Positions 48,157-60,245 of a stretch of 64,000 bases of DNA are shown here, one piece after another. Made by a program: the position numbers and the translations under genes. The notes under the pieces were generated by a model. That model saw nothing but the letters and a program-made list of their open reading frames with translations, was not told the origin of the DNA and searched no databases. This DNA comes from Paramecium tetraurelia. Taxonomy: Eukaryota > Ciliophora > Oligohymenophorea > Peniculida > Parameciidae. Where the stretch lies: contig NW_001799008.1 in NCBI RefSeq assembly GCF_000165425.1, positions 62,001 to 126,000 of the forward strand, written 5' to 3'. How positions within the stretch are numbered: position 1 is the stretch's first letter; every line of letters starts with the position of its first letter.

Positions 48157-49209
48157 TATTTAAAAGTTTAAATAATTATTGATTAAATATAAAATTAAGA
48201 AATAACTTAAATAAAATAATCACAATATAAAATTATGAATAAAGTGATGAAATCAGATGTATCATTTCATTTACTTAAATTCTTCGAAGTAGAAAATCAT
48301 TATCTTTCTGGGTGTGTGGGTTTTCGATTTTATTACTTGAATTATACACCCAAACAATAAAATTCCATAGCTATTATAATTATTTATTTTCTCAATTAGA
48401 ATAAATATTTAAATGTATTAGAATACTTTTTCATTATCTAAACTTTATATAAATAAGATCCTAAACTTTTATAAATTGTTAGAAATTATACAATATTATT
48501 AGAGATCTATTTAATTCTTTTGAAAGTTTTATTAAGAAGATGAAGTTAAAATTCTAAAATGAAGAATTTCTTTGATTATATTATAACAATAGACTTAGGA
48601 TTGTTTAATTTTGAATTACTTAAAATCTTAAGATATTCATTCTCAAAAAGTGAGCATCTACAAACTTAGAAACCTTATTGTGAATAATAAAAGAAGAAAT
48701 AATTTAATCTAAATATTTACTTAAAAATTCAGCTAGATTAATAAATAATTTTTCATTGTAAACTCATGATGTTAATTTACCAGATGAATAATTTTGTCAA
48801 GCCAACAACTGAAATAAGGACTTCAATTAAGAATCTAAATTAAAGTAGAAATAAAATGATGAGGAAATGATGGTCATAATTGATAGAGAATTTAAAAGGT
48901 TTTTGTGAGATAAATCTAAGTAAGAATTCTTAAGATTCCAGAAACAATAAAATATTTAAATGAAATATTGTTAATAGTAATAAATGAATAACTCTAATAC
49001 TTTTTCAACTTTACTTTTGTTTTAACATCTTAAGATTTTCTCAAATCTAATTCTGCCAATTCTATTTATTTTAGAATTGTGTATTTTCTTTTTTATGGAT
49101 TTTGTTTTAGTTTCATATCTCATTGAAGTAATATTAAGGAGTTTGTATAAATGTTATGAATGGATGGGAATTTTAGTATTTTATAAATGTACACATATTT
49201 AATATATTA
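48157..49209. other. AT-rich region with one doubtful ORF
   Basis: About 1 kb, very AT-rich. An ORF at 48559-48870 (+), 103 codons (MKNFFDYIITIDLGLFNFEL ... NLNQSRNKMMRK), is the only candidate. An overlapping frame (48,780-48,900) also looks weakly coding (NDEEMMVIIDREFKRFL) but is split by TGA. This could be a decayed gene. The remainder shows nothing. Confidence 0.35.
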
Positions 49210-50048
49210 ATGAAAATAACAATCACAGATTTGAAAAATTTGTGTAAATTTAGTCTGGCAAGTGGGAATGCAGTGATTCCATTTATTTCATTCATGTATT
49301 TGGGAGATGAAAACTTAGTCTCGTTGAAGTCATTTTCATTGATTTCTGGATCACTCTTTATGGTATTTAGCTGTATTATTATTAACAGGCTATGGCAAGC
49401 TAAGCTTTTAATCAAGTAATTGAATGGAAGTAGGATAAAATAATGACACGCACTTGTAATCGTCCAATTCCAATCCAACGACTTACTCGTTTGTAAGGAG
49501 GTATGATAGGATTTGCATTCTATGCAGCCTCTAATCTCCTGATGTATAATGTATATTTATTAGTGATTTAGTACTTGCCAAGCAATGCTGTGTTAATTAA
49601 CAATTTGATTTTCTTTTCTTACTTGGGAATCTATACAACTTTGAAAACAAGATCTCCTGTCAATACTTTAATTGGAGCAGTGATTGGGGCACTTCCAGTA
49701 GTTTTAGGAGCTGCTTGTGTAGATAATGACAGTTTGTATAATTTGGGAATGTGGGGCAATTTCGGATTCATGTTTTCATGGCAAATCAATCATTTCTATG
49801 GAATTTACTGGAAATATCAGAAGGATTATTTGAGAGCAGGATTCAAAATGGTAAATGACAGTGCCGTTGCTAGCAAACACATGAAAATCTGTTTAGGAAT
49901 AAATGGGTTGAGTTGGTTTGGAACTGCATCCCAGCTTTCTTAGCCAGAATTAAAATTTATCAGTTGTATCTCAGGATTATTGTCATTGTATTTTTGGAAT
50001 TATAGAGCAATCAAATTATTTGAAGTGGATCCTAATAAAAATGTATGA
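49210..50048 (+). CDS. COX10: protoheme IX farnesyltransferase (COX10)
   Basis: 263 aa, with introns of 26 nt (49361, ending CAG) and 21 nt (49550). UbiA-family prenyltransferase: the first Asp-rich site region reads NQVIEWKQDKIMTRTCNRPI, then KTRSPVNTLIGAVIGALPVV and WQINHFYGIYWKYQKDYLRA, with about seven membrane helices. It converts heme B to heme O in the mitochondrial inner membrane for cytochrome oxidase. The first loop has ExxxD-like residues in place of the canonical DxxxD, as can be seen in WKQDKIMTRTCNRP. It is short at the N-terminus, with no obvious targeting sequence, so an upstream exon may be missing. Confidence 0.9.
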
Positions 50049-50208
50049 AAAACAAACTTATAAGTTAGGCAAACTATCTTAAATAAGCCTCCTATTATTT
50101 TTTTTTAGTCTACTATACTTTATTGTTATTGGACATAGGAATTAAGAGATATTAACAAAAATAAATACATTGAAAACCATTATAAAAATAATTAATATGA
50201 TGAATAAT

Positions 50209-50905
50209 TCATTTTCTTAGTGTTTTTTGGCATATAACAAAAGCCTCATGGTATTGTTTTAAGTCATTCTTCATCTAATGGTAATCGAAGTTCTGATGAT
50301 CGCATTCATCTTACATGTATTTTGTAAACACTAAATCAAACCACTTATTTACCATGATGTTATTAATAGGAGGACTTCTTGGCATTTGGATCCGATTATT
50401 ACATTTGATGTAAATCATTAATATGATCATATTGGATACGTGCCTTCATGTTTCTCTCATGTTCCTTTTATGCCCTATGAACCTCTTAACTAATAGGTAT
50501 AACTGTTTACCATCGACAGGCAATTTTCCTCCTTGCTATTTTATTGTTTTTATTTTTTGCATTTTCTAATCCTAAATCTACATCATCTATTTGGTTGCAG
50601 ACAGATTCGTATGAGCTTTATCAAATCCCAGATGAGTTGACCCAGTTATCGGCAATACTTTATCACTGCGCTCAAAAGGTAGTGGTTCTTGTGGATCATT
50701 GGCATGTCGTTTCTAGTATTCCTCCTCAGCCAATATTGCAGGGATTTTATCTGGATCATGTCCTTATTCCTATTTGAAGGAAATTATAGAAAAGAATAAA
50801 AAATACCTCCAATTTATCAAATTCAGAATTGTATTTGTTGGCTCTCTATTGATAGATTTTCTATTTAACAGCCTTGTCAAGGTGTGCTCCTATCCCTTTA
50901 CTCAT
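50209..50905 (-). CDS. hypothetical protein, about 205 aa
   Basis: It starts MSKGIGAHLDKAVKQKIYQQ. Introns: about 37 nt near 50800 and 22 nt near 50310; one more junction near 50500 is unclear. Conserved-looking parts are DPQEPLPFERSDKVLPITGS and, at the C-terminus, YMQDECDHQNFDYHQMKNDL with two Cys spaced widely. It is hydrophilic and mostly helical. I cannot name a family. A mitochondrial or ciliary role would be guesswork. Confidence 0.5.
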
Positions 50906-51429
50906 TTATAATAAATATTTATATTATTATTATTTCAAAATCTAACGTTTCATAAGAGATGTTCTATTACACATTATTGAATTAAATATAATTTGATAAA
51001 GGTTGACTAAATCCTCTGCCTATTTTTGAAATAGAACGTGTAAATGTATCTGATGAGAATTAACCTAATTCTTATATTTTGTGTTAACAAATTTGAAATT
51101 AATTAATGGAATTTGAATTCACAATTTCCAAATTAAATAGAATAATATGAATTTATCTATTAAACCAAAGAAGCAAAAATCGTTCCATAAAAATAGATCA
51201 AAATTTAGACATCCTTTAAAAATCAAAAATGAATGGCTTTAAATAACTTAATATCTTATATATTTCCTATCAGAGTTTCTTTATTTAGAGAATCAAAAAT
51301 GTAACTATCATTTTCACCTAAAAAGCTATTATTCTTTAAAATCTACAGTTGTATACAAAATACAAAGAATTAAAGTGTTTATAATTAATATTCCTAACTT
51401 ATAAGATTAATATAAATAATTAATTATAA
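50906..51429. other. intergenic, no feature seen
   Basis: About 520 bp, AT-rich, between divergent genes. No sustained frame, repeat or RNA motif. Confidence 0.5.
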
Positions 51430-52106
51430 ATGTCTCAAAAATTTAAGTCCCCTATAATTATATCCAAAGTCCAACCGAAAGTACTCTACAATACCCAAGA
51501 GTATTAAAGAACTCATATCTTAGTCTCAATGTTAAGGTCGTCAAAGTCTTTAGTCCTTTTGAATATATGCATTACCTTCAGAGAAGACAAGACTACATAA
51601 AAAAGCAATAAGAACTGATTGCCAATCTTCAATTAAGCAAAGAGAATTATGATAAATTGACTTTTTCAGTTAAATAGATAGGAGTTACAGATGATGAAGG
51701 TAGAGTTGGTTCACTTAGCTAAAGAAAATATCTACTCAAATCTATGGAATCAACCAGACTCTAAAAATCAGAATCTATCTAACAATCATAAACTGATAGA
51801 GTTCAATATCAATTCAGGGCAAAAGCATTACCAAGTAGTCGAAGAGAAAAAACTAGAATGTCTCAATAATAATCCAATATCAATTTTCTAACCCTTCCAG
51901 AAAGATCAGAAACCCACATTGAATTCAAGACAAGCACCATTGATAAGATAATTAAAAGATCAAGATAAAAAAAACGATTTCCGCTAAGTCAACCTTAACC
52001 ACCAGAGGTTGCATTTGCTAAATAATACTAAAATTAAAAATATTTATCATATAGCCGGTAGCTATAAGAATTATAAGGAACATTGGAATTCAATAAATTG
52101 TTATGA
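51430..52106 (+). CDS. hypothetical basic protein with coiled-coil segment
   Basis: 217 aa after a 23-nt intron near 51501. It starts MSQKFKSPIIISKVQPKVLY. Residues 30-60 (VKVFSPFEYMHYLQRRQDYI) run into a short coil (KKQQELIANLQLSKENYDKL). The rest is basic, Ser/Gln-rich. Its TGA lies 16 bp from the TGA of the convergent polyQ gene. No family recognised. Confidence 0.65.
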
Positions 52107-52122
52107 TTACTATATGAAATTT

Positions 52123-53198
<1,076 letters not shown>

Positions 53199-53223
53199 TT
53201 TAACACGTAAATTAAATTACTAA

Positions 53224-54376
53224 TCATATTAATTATTATGATGGAATTTCTTCAGGTTCTTTGATTGAAGGTTAGGGAGTTGAGTGTTTAATTTAGATAG
53301 CATAAGATGCTGGAGGCACTAATAACTTGTTATCATGGCTTTATTGACATAGTGATAGTATTTTGTATTTTAGTCTCCCTATGACTACTTGTTCATCTGA
53401 GATATTCTTTCTTATTTCGCCATCAATTTCATCCGAAATCCTAGCAATTATATTATCCTTTAGAGGATGTGTGTGTATGTGTGAGTAACTCTCACAATAT
53501 ATTACCTCTCCTACTTAAAACTATGAGATGAAATCACATAATTACTTCTTCATTTTATTTGATCTTTTCTATGACCACATAGATTGATGTAAAATCTTAG
53601 CAGTTGAATCCAATTATGTTTTCCAGAAATTCATTATATTCTAAAGGTTTGCTTTTGCATAAACATTTTTAATCTGAAAATACGGAGCATTAATAAGTTG
53701 GAGTGTTTTTACTCATAAACGAGCAATTCTTTACTCCGAACAATTCCATCTCTTATATTATGATCATCATAAACTTAGTCTGTTTATTTATGGTTGATAG
53801 GAATTTGAAATTGCCAAATTTGCTCTTGTTGAATTTGTTATTCGTCAATTTATTGAGTATTTGAAATGTTTTTTGATCTTATTGTTCGATAAATTTTGTA
53901 GTGTGATACTTCTACATTAATACAACATCACTCTAATGCTTTCGATATTCCTTGTCATGTTTTTTAGCATCAATAACAGGAGGTAAATTAGTAATTCTAT
54001 TTGCTAGACTACGATTTTCTTCACTAATTCGCTTAGTATCAAAATTTATTTTAGCGTATTCTTTTCTTGATTGATTATGTTGAGATCTGGTTTTGCTAGT
54101 TTGAGGTTACATAATTTTCAGAATTAGATGCTAATTCACTCTCTGTTGTTCAAGAAAAGCTTCTTAATTATAAAATTTAGAAACTGTTTTAATCATATTG
54201 TGCTTCTCCATTAATTTCTTCATTATTTTCTAATCTTCCAATTTTGGATACTACAATAATTATTAATCGACTACCTATTAATTTATCTCCTCTAATTTCT
54301 TTTTATGGAAATCATAGATTCTCCCTTTATTTTTCTCCTAATAGATGTCTTTAACTATATAATTATTATTTTTCAT
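53224..54376 (-). CDS. CFAP97/Hemingway-like ciliary protein
   Basis: 375 aa with a 25-nt intron near 53540. It starts MKNNNYIVKDIYQEKNKGRI. Around residues 105-150 it has the Hemingway (KIAA1430/CFAP97) pattern KINFDTKRISEENRSLANRI followed by TNLPPVIDAKKHDKEYRKHQ. Family members act in axoneme assembly and ciliary motility. The C-terminal half (LKDNIIARISDEIDGEIRKN) is not part of the known domain. It lies 25 bp upstream of the polyQ gene on the same strand. Confidence 0.7.
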
Positions 54377-54562
54377 ATAATTTTAATTTTTAAGATTATT
54401 AAACATTATGTATGTTTAGAACTAACATCTCATCAAACATTTTCAACTCAATAGCAATCGAGTATAACATGTATCAAATGGATGAGCAAAATTTGATTCA
54501 GTAATTCTAGTAATTTCATTGAAAATTATCAACCAATTATTTTTAATATAATTAAAAAATTA

Positions 54563-55541
54563 ATGTAATCCCCAACTCGTATCATTGACGGTTTATTTAT
54601 TGGAGATTAGAGTGCAGCACATGTAAGAGATTTTTATAACTTAAGGATCTTGAATTCTTGATAACGAATAAAATTACAAAAGTTATTAATTGCGCTGGAA
54701 AGTAAATACCAAATCATTGGGAATCAATTGGCATAGAATACTTAACTTATGGTTGGATTGAAAGTGATAATCAGTTTGCAATTGACCATTCTCGTTGTTT
54801 TTCATTTATAAATGATAACCTAGAAGCAGGAGAAGCTGTTTTAGTTCACTCAATTAAAGCTCTCAATCGATCTGTTTTTGTGATTGCTGTATTTTTGATG
54901 AGGAAGTATCATTATTTTATTCACAGAATCTAGATTTAAATGGACCTTGTAAAAAACCCTTTAGTATGTGTAAAACCTAAAAAATAATAATGATATCAAG
55001 TAAAATGTGATGCAGCAACTTGTGAATTTTGAAAAATGGCTGCAAATCAATAAACTGAGTAACAATTGGGACTCTACTCAAAATTAAGATGAGGTTGTAG
55101 CAAGAAACACTTATCTTAATAGTTAAAAACCTTAGGAATGTGAACCAAGACTAAAAAAGGAAGTAGGCTCTAAAAAAGTTCATTGGAATAAAATCATCGT
55201 ATCCCAATATATCCCTCCTTATTTCTAAATGTAAATCAATTTTGCTATCTTTAAGCTAATTCAAAAATCTATCAAAATTTTAACCTGAACCTTCAACTTA
55301 AGTTTAAAACTAGAATACATAACTTCCAACCAAGCTGAGAAGACAAACAACTGACAATTGGATGAATAAGAAACTTCCTTTGAATTAAGTTAATGATGAT
55401 AAAAAGATCAATCTTTTTTGCATAAAATCTGATAGACAATAAATAAAACCTTTATTAAGACCAGGAACAGCTCCATAAAAAAGACTTATCAAAAATAAAT
55501 GGCAATCATAATCCCATAGAGTCTTAGTTAAATAGGCATGA
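54563..55541 (+). CDS. dual-specificity phosphatase-like pseudophosphatase
   Basis: About 300 aa, with introns of 23 nt (54626), 29 nt (54906) and 25 nt (55231). Residues 1-130 form a DSP fold: QSPTRIIDGLFIGDQSAAH, KVINCAGKQIPNHWESIGIE, then the P-loop VLVHSIKALNRSVFVIAVFL and the helix FKWTLQKTLQYVQ. The active-site motif HCxxGxxR is HSIKALNR here: Cys is replaced by Ser and Gly by Leu, while Arg remains. Such proteins bind phospho-ligands without catalysis (STYX-type). The C-terminal 170 residues are basic and disordered. Confidence 0.8.
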
Positions 55542-55570
55542 TTAAAATATAAACAATCTTTTTTATATAC

Positions 55571-56236
55571 TCAAGCTTATTTTCTATTCACTTTGGGAGT
55601 ACTCAAAGGCACTACATTAAAGAATAAGTCTGGTCTTAAATCTTAAGGAGGTTACTATAAGATAATAAGAGGTTATTACATTTTTTAATGGTTTCTTTTC
55701 AAATTATATTGCTTATCCTGAGCTGAATATGTTTTATTAAGGTGCTTATTTATACCCTTTAGTAGCTTTATTAGTGCTTTTTTTAATTGTCCTTTCCTCT
55801 TCTTCAACTCTTATTCTTGTTTCTACCATGATATCTTTAAATAATTCATAGTCAAATAATGAAGCTAAAGTTTCATTTATTGCCTCATCTAAAGGAAGGG
55901 ATTACAATTTCTCAAGAGTAAATTCAACTTTAAGTTTCTAAATTCAATCAAGCATTAAAATTACTTCGTTCAAATATAACTAAATAGCACTTTAATATAA
56001 TTTAAATATTTCTCGGTATTCCTTTTGTTCTGTCTCATCGAAAACTAAGCATTTCTCTCTTAAGAAGTCTTAAGATAATTTTTCAAAATCCTCTGATATA
56101 AGAATCTCTTGTAATTATGAAACTAATTAGTCGTCTTAATCATCATTGTTGTCTATGTGTTAAGAATACATATACAGTTTTCAAAATTGAGTTCATCATT
56201 CTCTATGTCTATGGCATTTTCGAGATTTTGGTTCAT
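55571..56236 (-). CDS. ARL2BP (BART)-like protein
   Basis: 196 aa, with introns of 23, 27 and 25 nt. It starts MNQNLENAIDIENDELNFEN. The BART domain covers residues 35-135: LQEILISEDFEKLSQDFLRE, CLVFDETEQKEYREIFKLYQ, LASLFDYELFKDIMVETRIR. It matches human ARL2BP/CFAP36, which bind the GTPases ARL2 or ARL3 and act at the basal body and in cilia. The C-terminal 60 residues are basic and poorly ordered. Convergent with the pseudophosphatase gene, 29 bp between stops. Confidence 0.85.
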
Positions 56237-56290
56237 TTTATTTTAATTAAGATTTATAAATGTACTATATGTGTATTATACTTATCACAT

Positions 56291-57648
56291 TCATAGAGCT
56301 GGGAAATCTTTATCGTCTAATTGAAATCCTTGTTCCTACATAATTTAAAATTAAATTTACTTGTTTTCTTTATATTGGCTTCTGTTCTTATCTATCACCT
56401 CCTCTTCTAGACTTTTCACCTCTTTCTTAATCTCTGGTGTTATTGTCTCTATTTTATCTGTCTCCTTTATATTATCTGTCTCCTTTATATTCTCTATCTC
56501 CTTTATATTATCTATCTCCTTTATCTTATCTATCTCCTTTATATTATCTATCCCCTCTGTCTTATCCATCGCCTCTGTCTTATCCATCTCCTCTATTTTA
56601 TCTTTCTCCTCTATTTTGTCTATCTCCTTTATATTATCTGTCCCCTCTGTCTTATCCATCTCCTCTATCTTATCCATCTCCTCTATTTTATCCATCACCT
56701 CTTTCTTATCTGTCTCCTCTTTCTTATCTATCTCCCTTGTATTGTCTATCTCCTTTATATTATCTATCTCCTTTGTATTGTCTATCTCCTCTATATTACT
56801 TTTCTCCTCTATCTTATCTTTCTTCTCTTTATTATCCTTAGTCTTATTGTTTTTCTTATCTTTCACCTTTTCCTTCTTGTTCTTCACCTTATTATTATTA
56901 TTATTTTTATTAATATTATGAAGTTTATTCATATTATCTTCTTTCCCCTCTTCTTTCACCTGTTCTTTCATTCTTTTCTTGGGTTTAATTAGTAAATCCC
57001 AAATACTCAGCAGCTTAAGGATTCAATTCAGATTTGTATGTTGATTATTATTATTATTTTTGTTTTTTTTATTTTTATTCTTGTTCTCTCTTTTCGTCTT
57101 CTCTAGTTTTCATGACAAAGAGTTTTTCCTTCTTCAAAGCCTCTTCATCAAGCTTCTTTGGAACTTATTGTTTGACTTCAACTTATTTTAGTACTTCCTC
57201 AACATTCTGAATATAATATTTAAATTGATACAGCGCCTCTTTATTAGTAATAATCAGCAAGTGTTTTTTCTGGGGCTGGTGGTTAAACAGGTTGAGTTGT
57301 CTACTCAGCCTTGACTTCTTAATGGCCATCACCTGTCTTTTTTTCTTTTGCCACATATTTTTCCTCGTGAAGGTCATCTTTGTAATTGCCCCAATTATTT
57401 CTGCCTCCACCTTCTTTTCTTTATTCTTTGCCTCTTCCTGTGCCTGATTGTCTATCCTTTGGATGAGGCTCAGCAGGGACTCCCTTGGTCTTAGGAGCGG
57501 GATTGTGATGTTGAGTATTTTCTTTTGCTACTTATTCGGCAGGGATAACCTACTCGTTATTGGTGTGTTTTTTATTCTTTTTTTGTGGTTATTCTGGAGC
57601 CTCTTCATTATCGGAGAAGGTGAGAGCGTTGAACAAATTATTACTCAT
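56291..57648 (-). CDS. SERBP1/HABP4 (Stm1)-like RNA-binding protein with RGDRQ repeats
   Basis: 435 aa, with introns of 25 nt (57206) and 25 nt (56326). It starts MSNNLFNALTFSDNEEAPEQ. The core reads GGGRNNWGNYKDDL, then TLADYYQQRGANVEEVLKQV and DEEALKKEKLFVMKTREDEK, and the last residues are FQLDDKDFPAL, a typical SERBP1/HABP4 ending. Between them lie about 22 copies of a six-residue unit R-G-D-[RG]-Q-x (RGDRQYKGDRQYKGDR) from an 18-bp minisatellite, taking the place of the RGG box. Family members bind inactive 80S ribosomes and mRNA. Another open frame over the repeat (D-K-I-K-E-I units) is a shadow. Confidence 0.85.
56447..56818. repeat. 18-bp minisatellite inside the SERBP1-like gene
   Basis: About 20 tandem 18-bp units, consensus on the minus strand GGAGATAGATAATATAAA, with substitutions between units. 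It keeps the host reading frame because 18 is a multiple of three. Since it lacks TGA, it is open in several frames on both strands. Confidence 0.9.
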
Positions 57649-57788
57649 AAAGATTTAAAAAAATATTTAATGTTTTCATTTTAATTAACCTGACCAGGAG
57701 TTAAATTAATTTAGAATTAAAACATTGAATACTATTTTCCTATATTCAAAATATAAAAAATTACGATATTTTATCTAATAACTCCTCT

Positions 57789-57985
57789 ATGGACAATTCT
57801 CAATTTGAAAAGACAATGAAAGGGTAACATTATGGAATCTCAAATGAAACTTGAAAGATATTCTATAATTGATATTAACAATATGATTTATGCTCAGATG
57901 TTGGTTGGTAATCTTATATCTTTCTTTAGCTAAGAGAGCCAACCAAAGTAAGATATTTTTAACTTATACTGACTACATATTAATA
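57789..57985 (+). CDS. doubtful small ORF
   Basis: An ATG opens MDNSQFEKTMKG, after which one or two introns (34 nt ending GAAAG, 22 nt GTAATC...TTTAG) would give a protein of about 45-80 aa containing INNMIYAQMLV. Ends are not certain. It may be a real short gene between the SERBP1-like gene and the MGCC protein. No family recognised. Confidence 0.3.
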
Positions 57986-58053
57986 TAAATATTTATAGTT
58001 TATAAATAAGTATAATCATCTCTATCTTATTGAACAAATTAATAAATTAATTA

Positions 58054-58386
58054 ATGGGTTGCTGCTAAAATCTTCGTCTTTAAGAAACTGAAACCATTGC
58101 AATCCCTCAATTAAGTATCAAATAAGAATTCACTCCAAAAACTTTATAAATGGAGCCCTTCTCCTTAAATTTGATTAAGGGAGATATCGATTGCATAGAG
58201 AGGCTAGGGAGCACTTGCGTCGATAATATTTTAGGAGAGAAATAACTTAGTAGAGTAGATAGATAATAAAGTGAATAAATAAAAGGAGAAGTCATAATTG
58301 ATCTGAGGTAGGCTCAAAGTCCATCTCTGTTGATCAAGGATCGAAGCAGTAGAAATCTTAACAATAAATTTATAGGGATGCTATGA
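58054..58386 (+). CDS. MGCC lipid-anchor protein, 110 aa
   Basis: Intronless ORF starting MGCCQNLRLQETETIAIPQL. Gly2 followed by Cys3-Cys4 is a classic signal for N-myristoylation plus palmitoylation, so the protein is probably membrane-attached. The middle part (FSLNLIKGDIDCIERLGSTC) is more ordered and the end (SLLIKDRSSRNLNNKFIGML) polar. No family is recognised. Such small dually acylated proteins are common in ciliary membranes (inference). Confidence 0.6.
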
Positions 58387-58615
58387 CTTAAGTTTATATA
58401 TATATATATATTAAAATATAAATATAGAACATTTCAAATTTTAACATTAAATACTATAACAAAATGTCAAGGCTAAACTAATTAATAATGATCAATAAAA
58501 ATTTATACTATTTTTACAATTTAATTACTTGATAAGTGTGGGTATGAAGTAAAAACATCTAAGTGAAATATAATTTTTTTTTCTAAAATTATATTTGAAA
58601 TTAAAAATAAGAAAG

Positions 58616-58849
58616 ATGAAAAATAGAGTGGGTTATAATAACCAAATCATATCGAAATTACTTATGAGTATTTTATTGTTTTCTTCAATCAATATTGCCA
58701 AAAGTGAAGATACACTAACTTTTTCAACACTTTAGAGAAATAAATTATATGTTATTAGATATAATAAAGTTTGTATCTCTAGGTTAGACAGGTTTTATTG
58801 GCAACAACCTTGTACTCAATTCTATAACTAATTTTAATAATTTAATTGA
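58616..58849 (+). CDS. possible small secreted protein
   Basis: 77 codons starting MKNRVGYNNQIISKLLMSIL with a hydrophobic stretch (LLMSILLFSSINIAKS) like a signal peptide, then a short polar domain with two Cys. Length and AT-rich context make it uncertain. Confidence 0.3.
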
Positions 58850-59194
58850 ATTTGTAATATATAATCAAAAGCATAATTTTGAAATCTAATTTTATCTTTT
58901 TTAAGAGGGCAGAATATTGAACTTCCTCAAATATCAATATTTTGAGACTGATATGGTAAGGAATTATGTAGGATGGTTACACATAAAGCAACATATCAAA
59001 TTGAAATTTAGTCTCCTAATATACCCCTATTTCTCTTTAAATTTACGGTATTGACTTAGAAGATATCATTAGCAAACAAAATAGTAGATAATCGTGCAAG
59101 TAGCTGAATCAAAAGTTCATTGAAATACTTTGATTAAACTTTTAATAAAAAATTATGCTTAAACTAAATTAACAGATACTTATAAGAAGTACCC
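58850..59194. other. AT-rich, no feature seen
   Basis: About 345 bp with stops in all frames and no recognisable signal. It probably contains the upstream region of the next gene. Confidence 0.4.
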
Positions 59195-60207
59195 ATGCCA
59201 ATTGTAACTCGACTTTTTAATAATTAATTCATCAGGACTCCTCTTAAAAATTTCAGATAACATAAAATAATAGAAAAAAATCATCTGAACATATCATATA
59301 GAAATAAAACCTTAAAGCTCAAAATTAGTTCCAGGAAAGAAAGAAACAGAATTCAATTCCAGATATTTTATACGTCTAAAACAGCTTTATAAAATGTCAC
59401 ACTCAAACTTATAATGAACCAGATAATAAGGATTACGAAATCTAATCCAAAAAACTAAAGACATATCAGAATTTGGATATCTCTCCAAAAAGAATAAGTC
59501 AAGATGCTTCACCTTTATAAAACATTCTCATTAATAGAAAAAGAACTTGTGTGAGTGAAAATAAAAAAGGATTATTCAAAGAGAATGAATTACAAAAAAA
59601 ACCGAGATAAAAGGTTCCTAATCATTTACAGATATTTAATCAGGATTTTGATTAACCATCAAATAGAATTACTTTTTAAGCCTCTAGCTATATTGATGAT
59701 GAAAAATTGATTCTCAAATCAATTGAAACTCCAGGCACAGCTTAGTTTATGTAATCAAATAAGGATGATAATTTTGTATATCTGAATGAGAATGTGTATT
59801 AAAATACTGAAAATTATGCAGATTAGTAAATTTATTAACGTAAGCTATCTTGTTAAGAGGAAACTTTTATGCCTGTTTAAAAAACTGTTCAGACCAAAAA
59901 GCCTTACTTCTAATCTAAGAAAGGGAATTAAGATCATTAAAGTAAGCTAGAGTGTAGAAAAATTATGACTATTTTAGATACATAATAGGATCGAATCTTT
60001 GAATCAATTGGACTGAACTCTAGTGAAATTCGCTATTCTCCAAGAAGTGATGGATTGAATAAGACTCTAAAGTGTGATGAACAAACCAAGAAAAACGACG
60101 AATTCATCTAATACAAATAGATTTAATCTAAAAAGAATGTTATTAAAGATGAAAATCAACCATATTGGAAATTAAGAGAAGTGAGTCATTCCAAAAAGAA
60201 AGGATGA
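59195..60207 (+). CDS. Lys/Gln-rich hypothetical protein
   Basis: About 320 aa. The 3' two thirds are a clean frame (PDNKDYEIQSKKLKTYQNLD, ASSYIDDEKLILKSIETPGT, IFESIGLNSSEIRYSPRSDG) ending at TGA after VSHSKKKG. The 5' part from MPIVTRLFNNQFIRTPLKNF lies in another frame, so one splice near 59,390 is needed. I could only offer a non-consensus GTC...AAG pair. Basic, mostly disordered with short motifs such as TPGTAQF. Family unknown. Confidence 0.5.
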
Positions 60208-60245
60208 TGTAATTATAAATATATTCTCTTTATATCTTATAGTAA

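Noticed and set aside
56447-56818. Regularly spaced repeats resembling a CRISPR array
   Set aside because: Units are directly adjacent 18-mers without unique spacers, inside a eukaryotic coding frame.
56357-56971. 204-codon K/E/D/I-rich frame on the minus strand and long plus-strand frames over the same bases
   Set aside because: They are other-frame readings of the 18-bp minisatellite. The SERBP1-like frame explains conserved blocks before and after the repeat.
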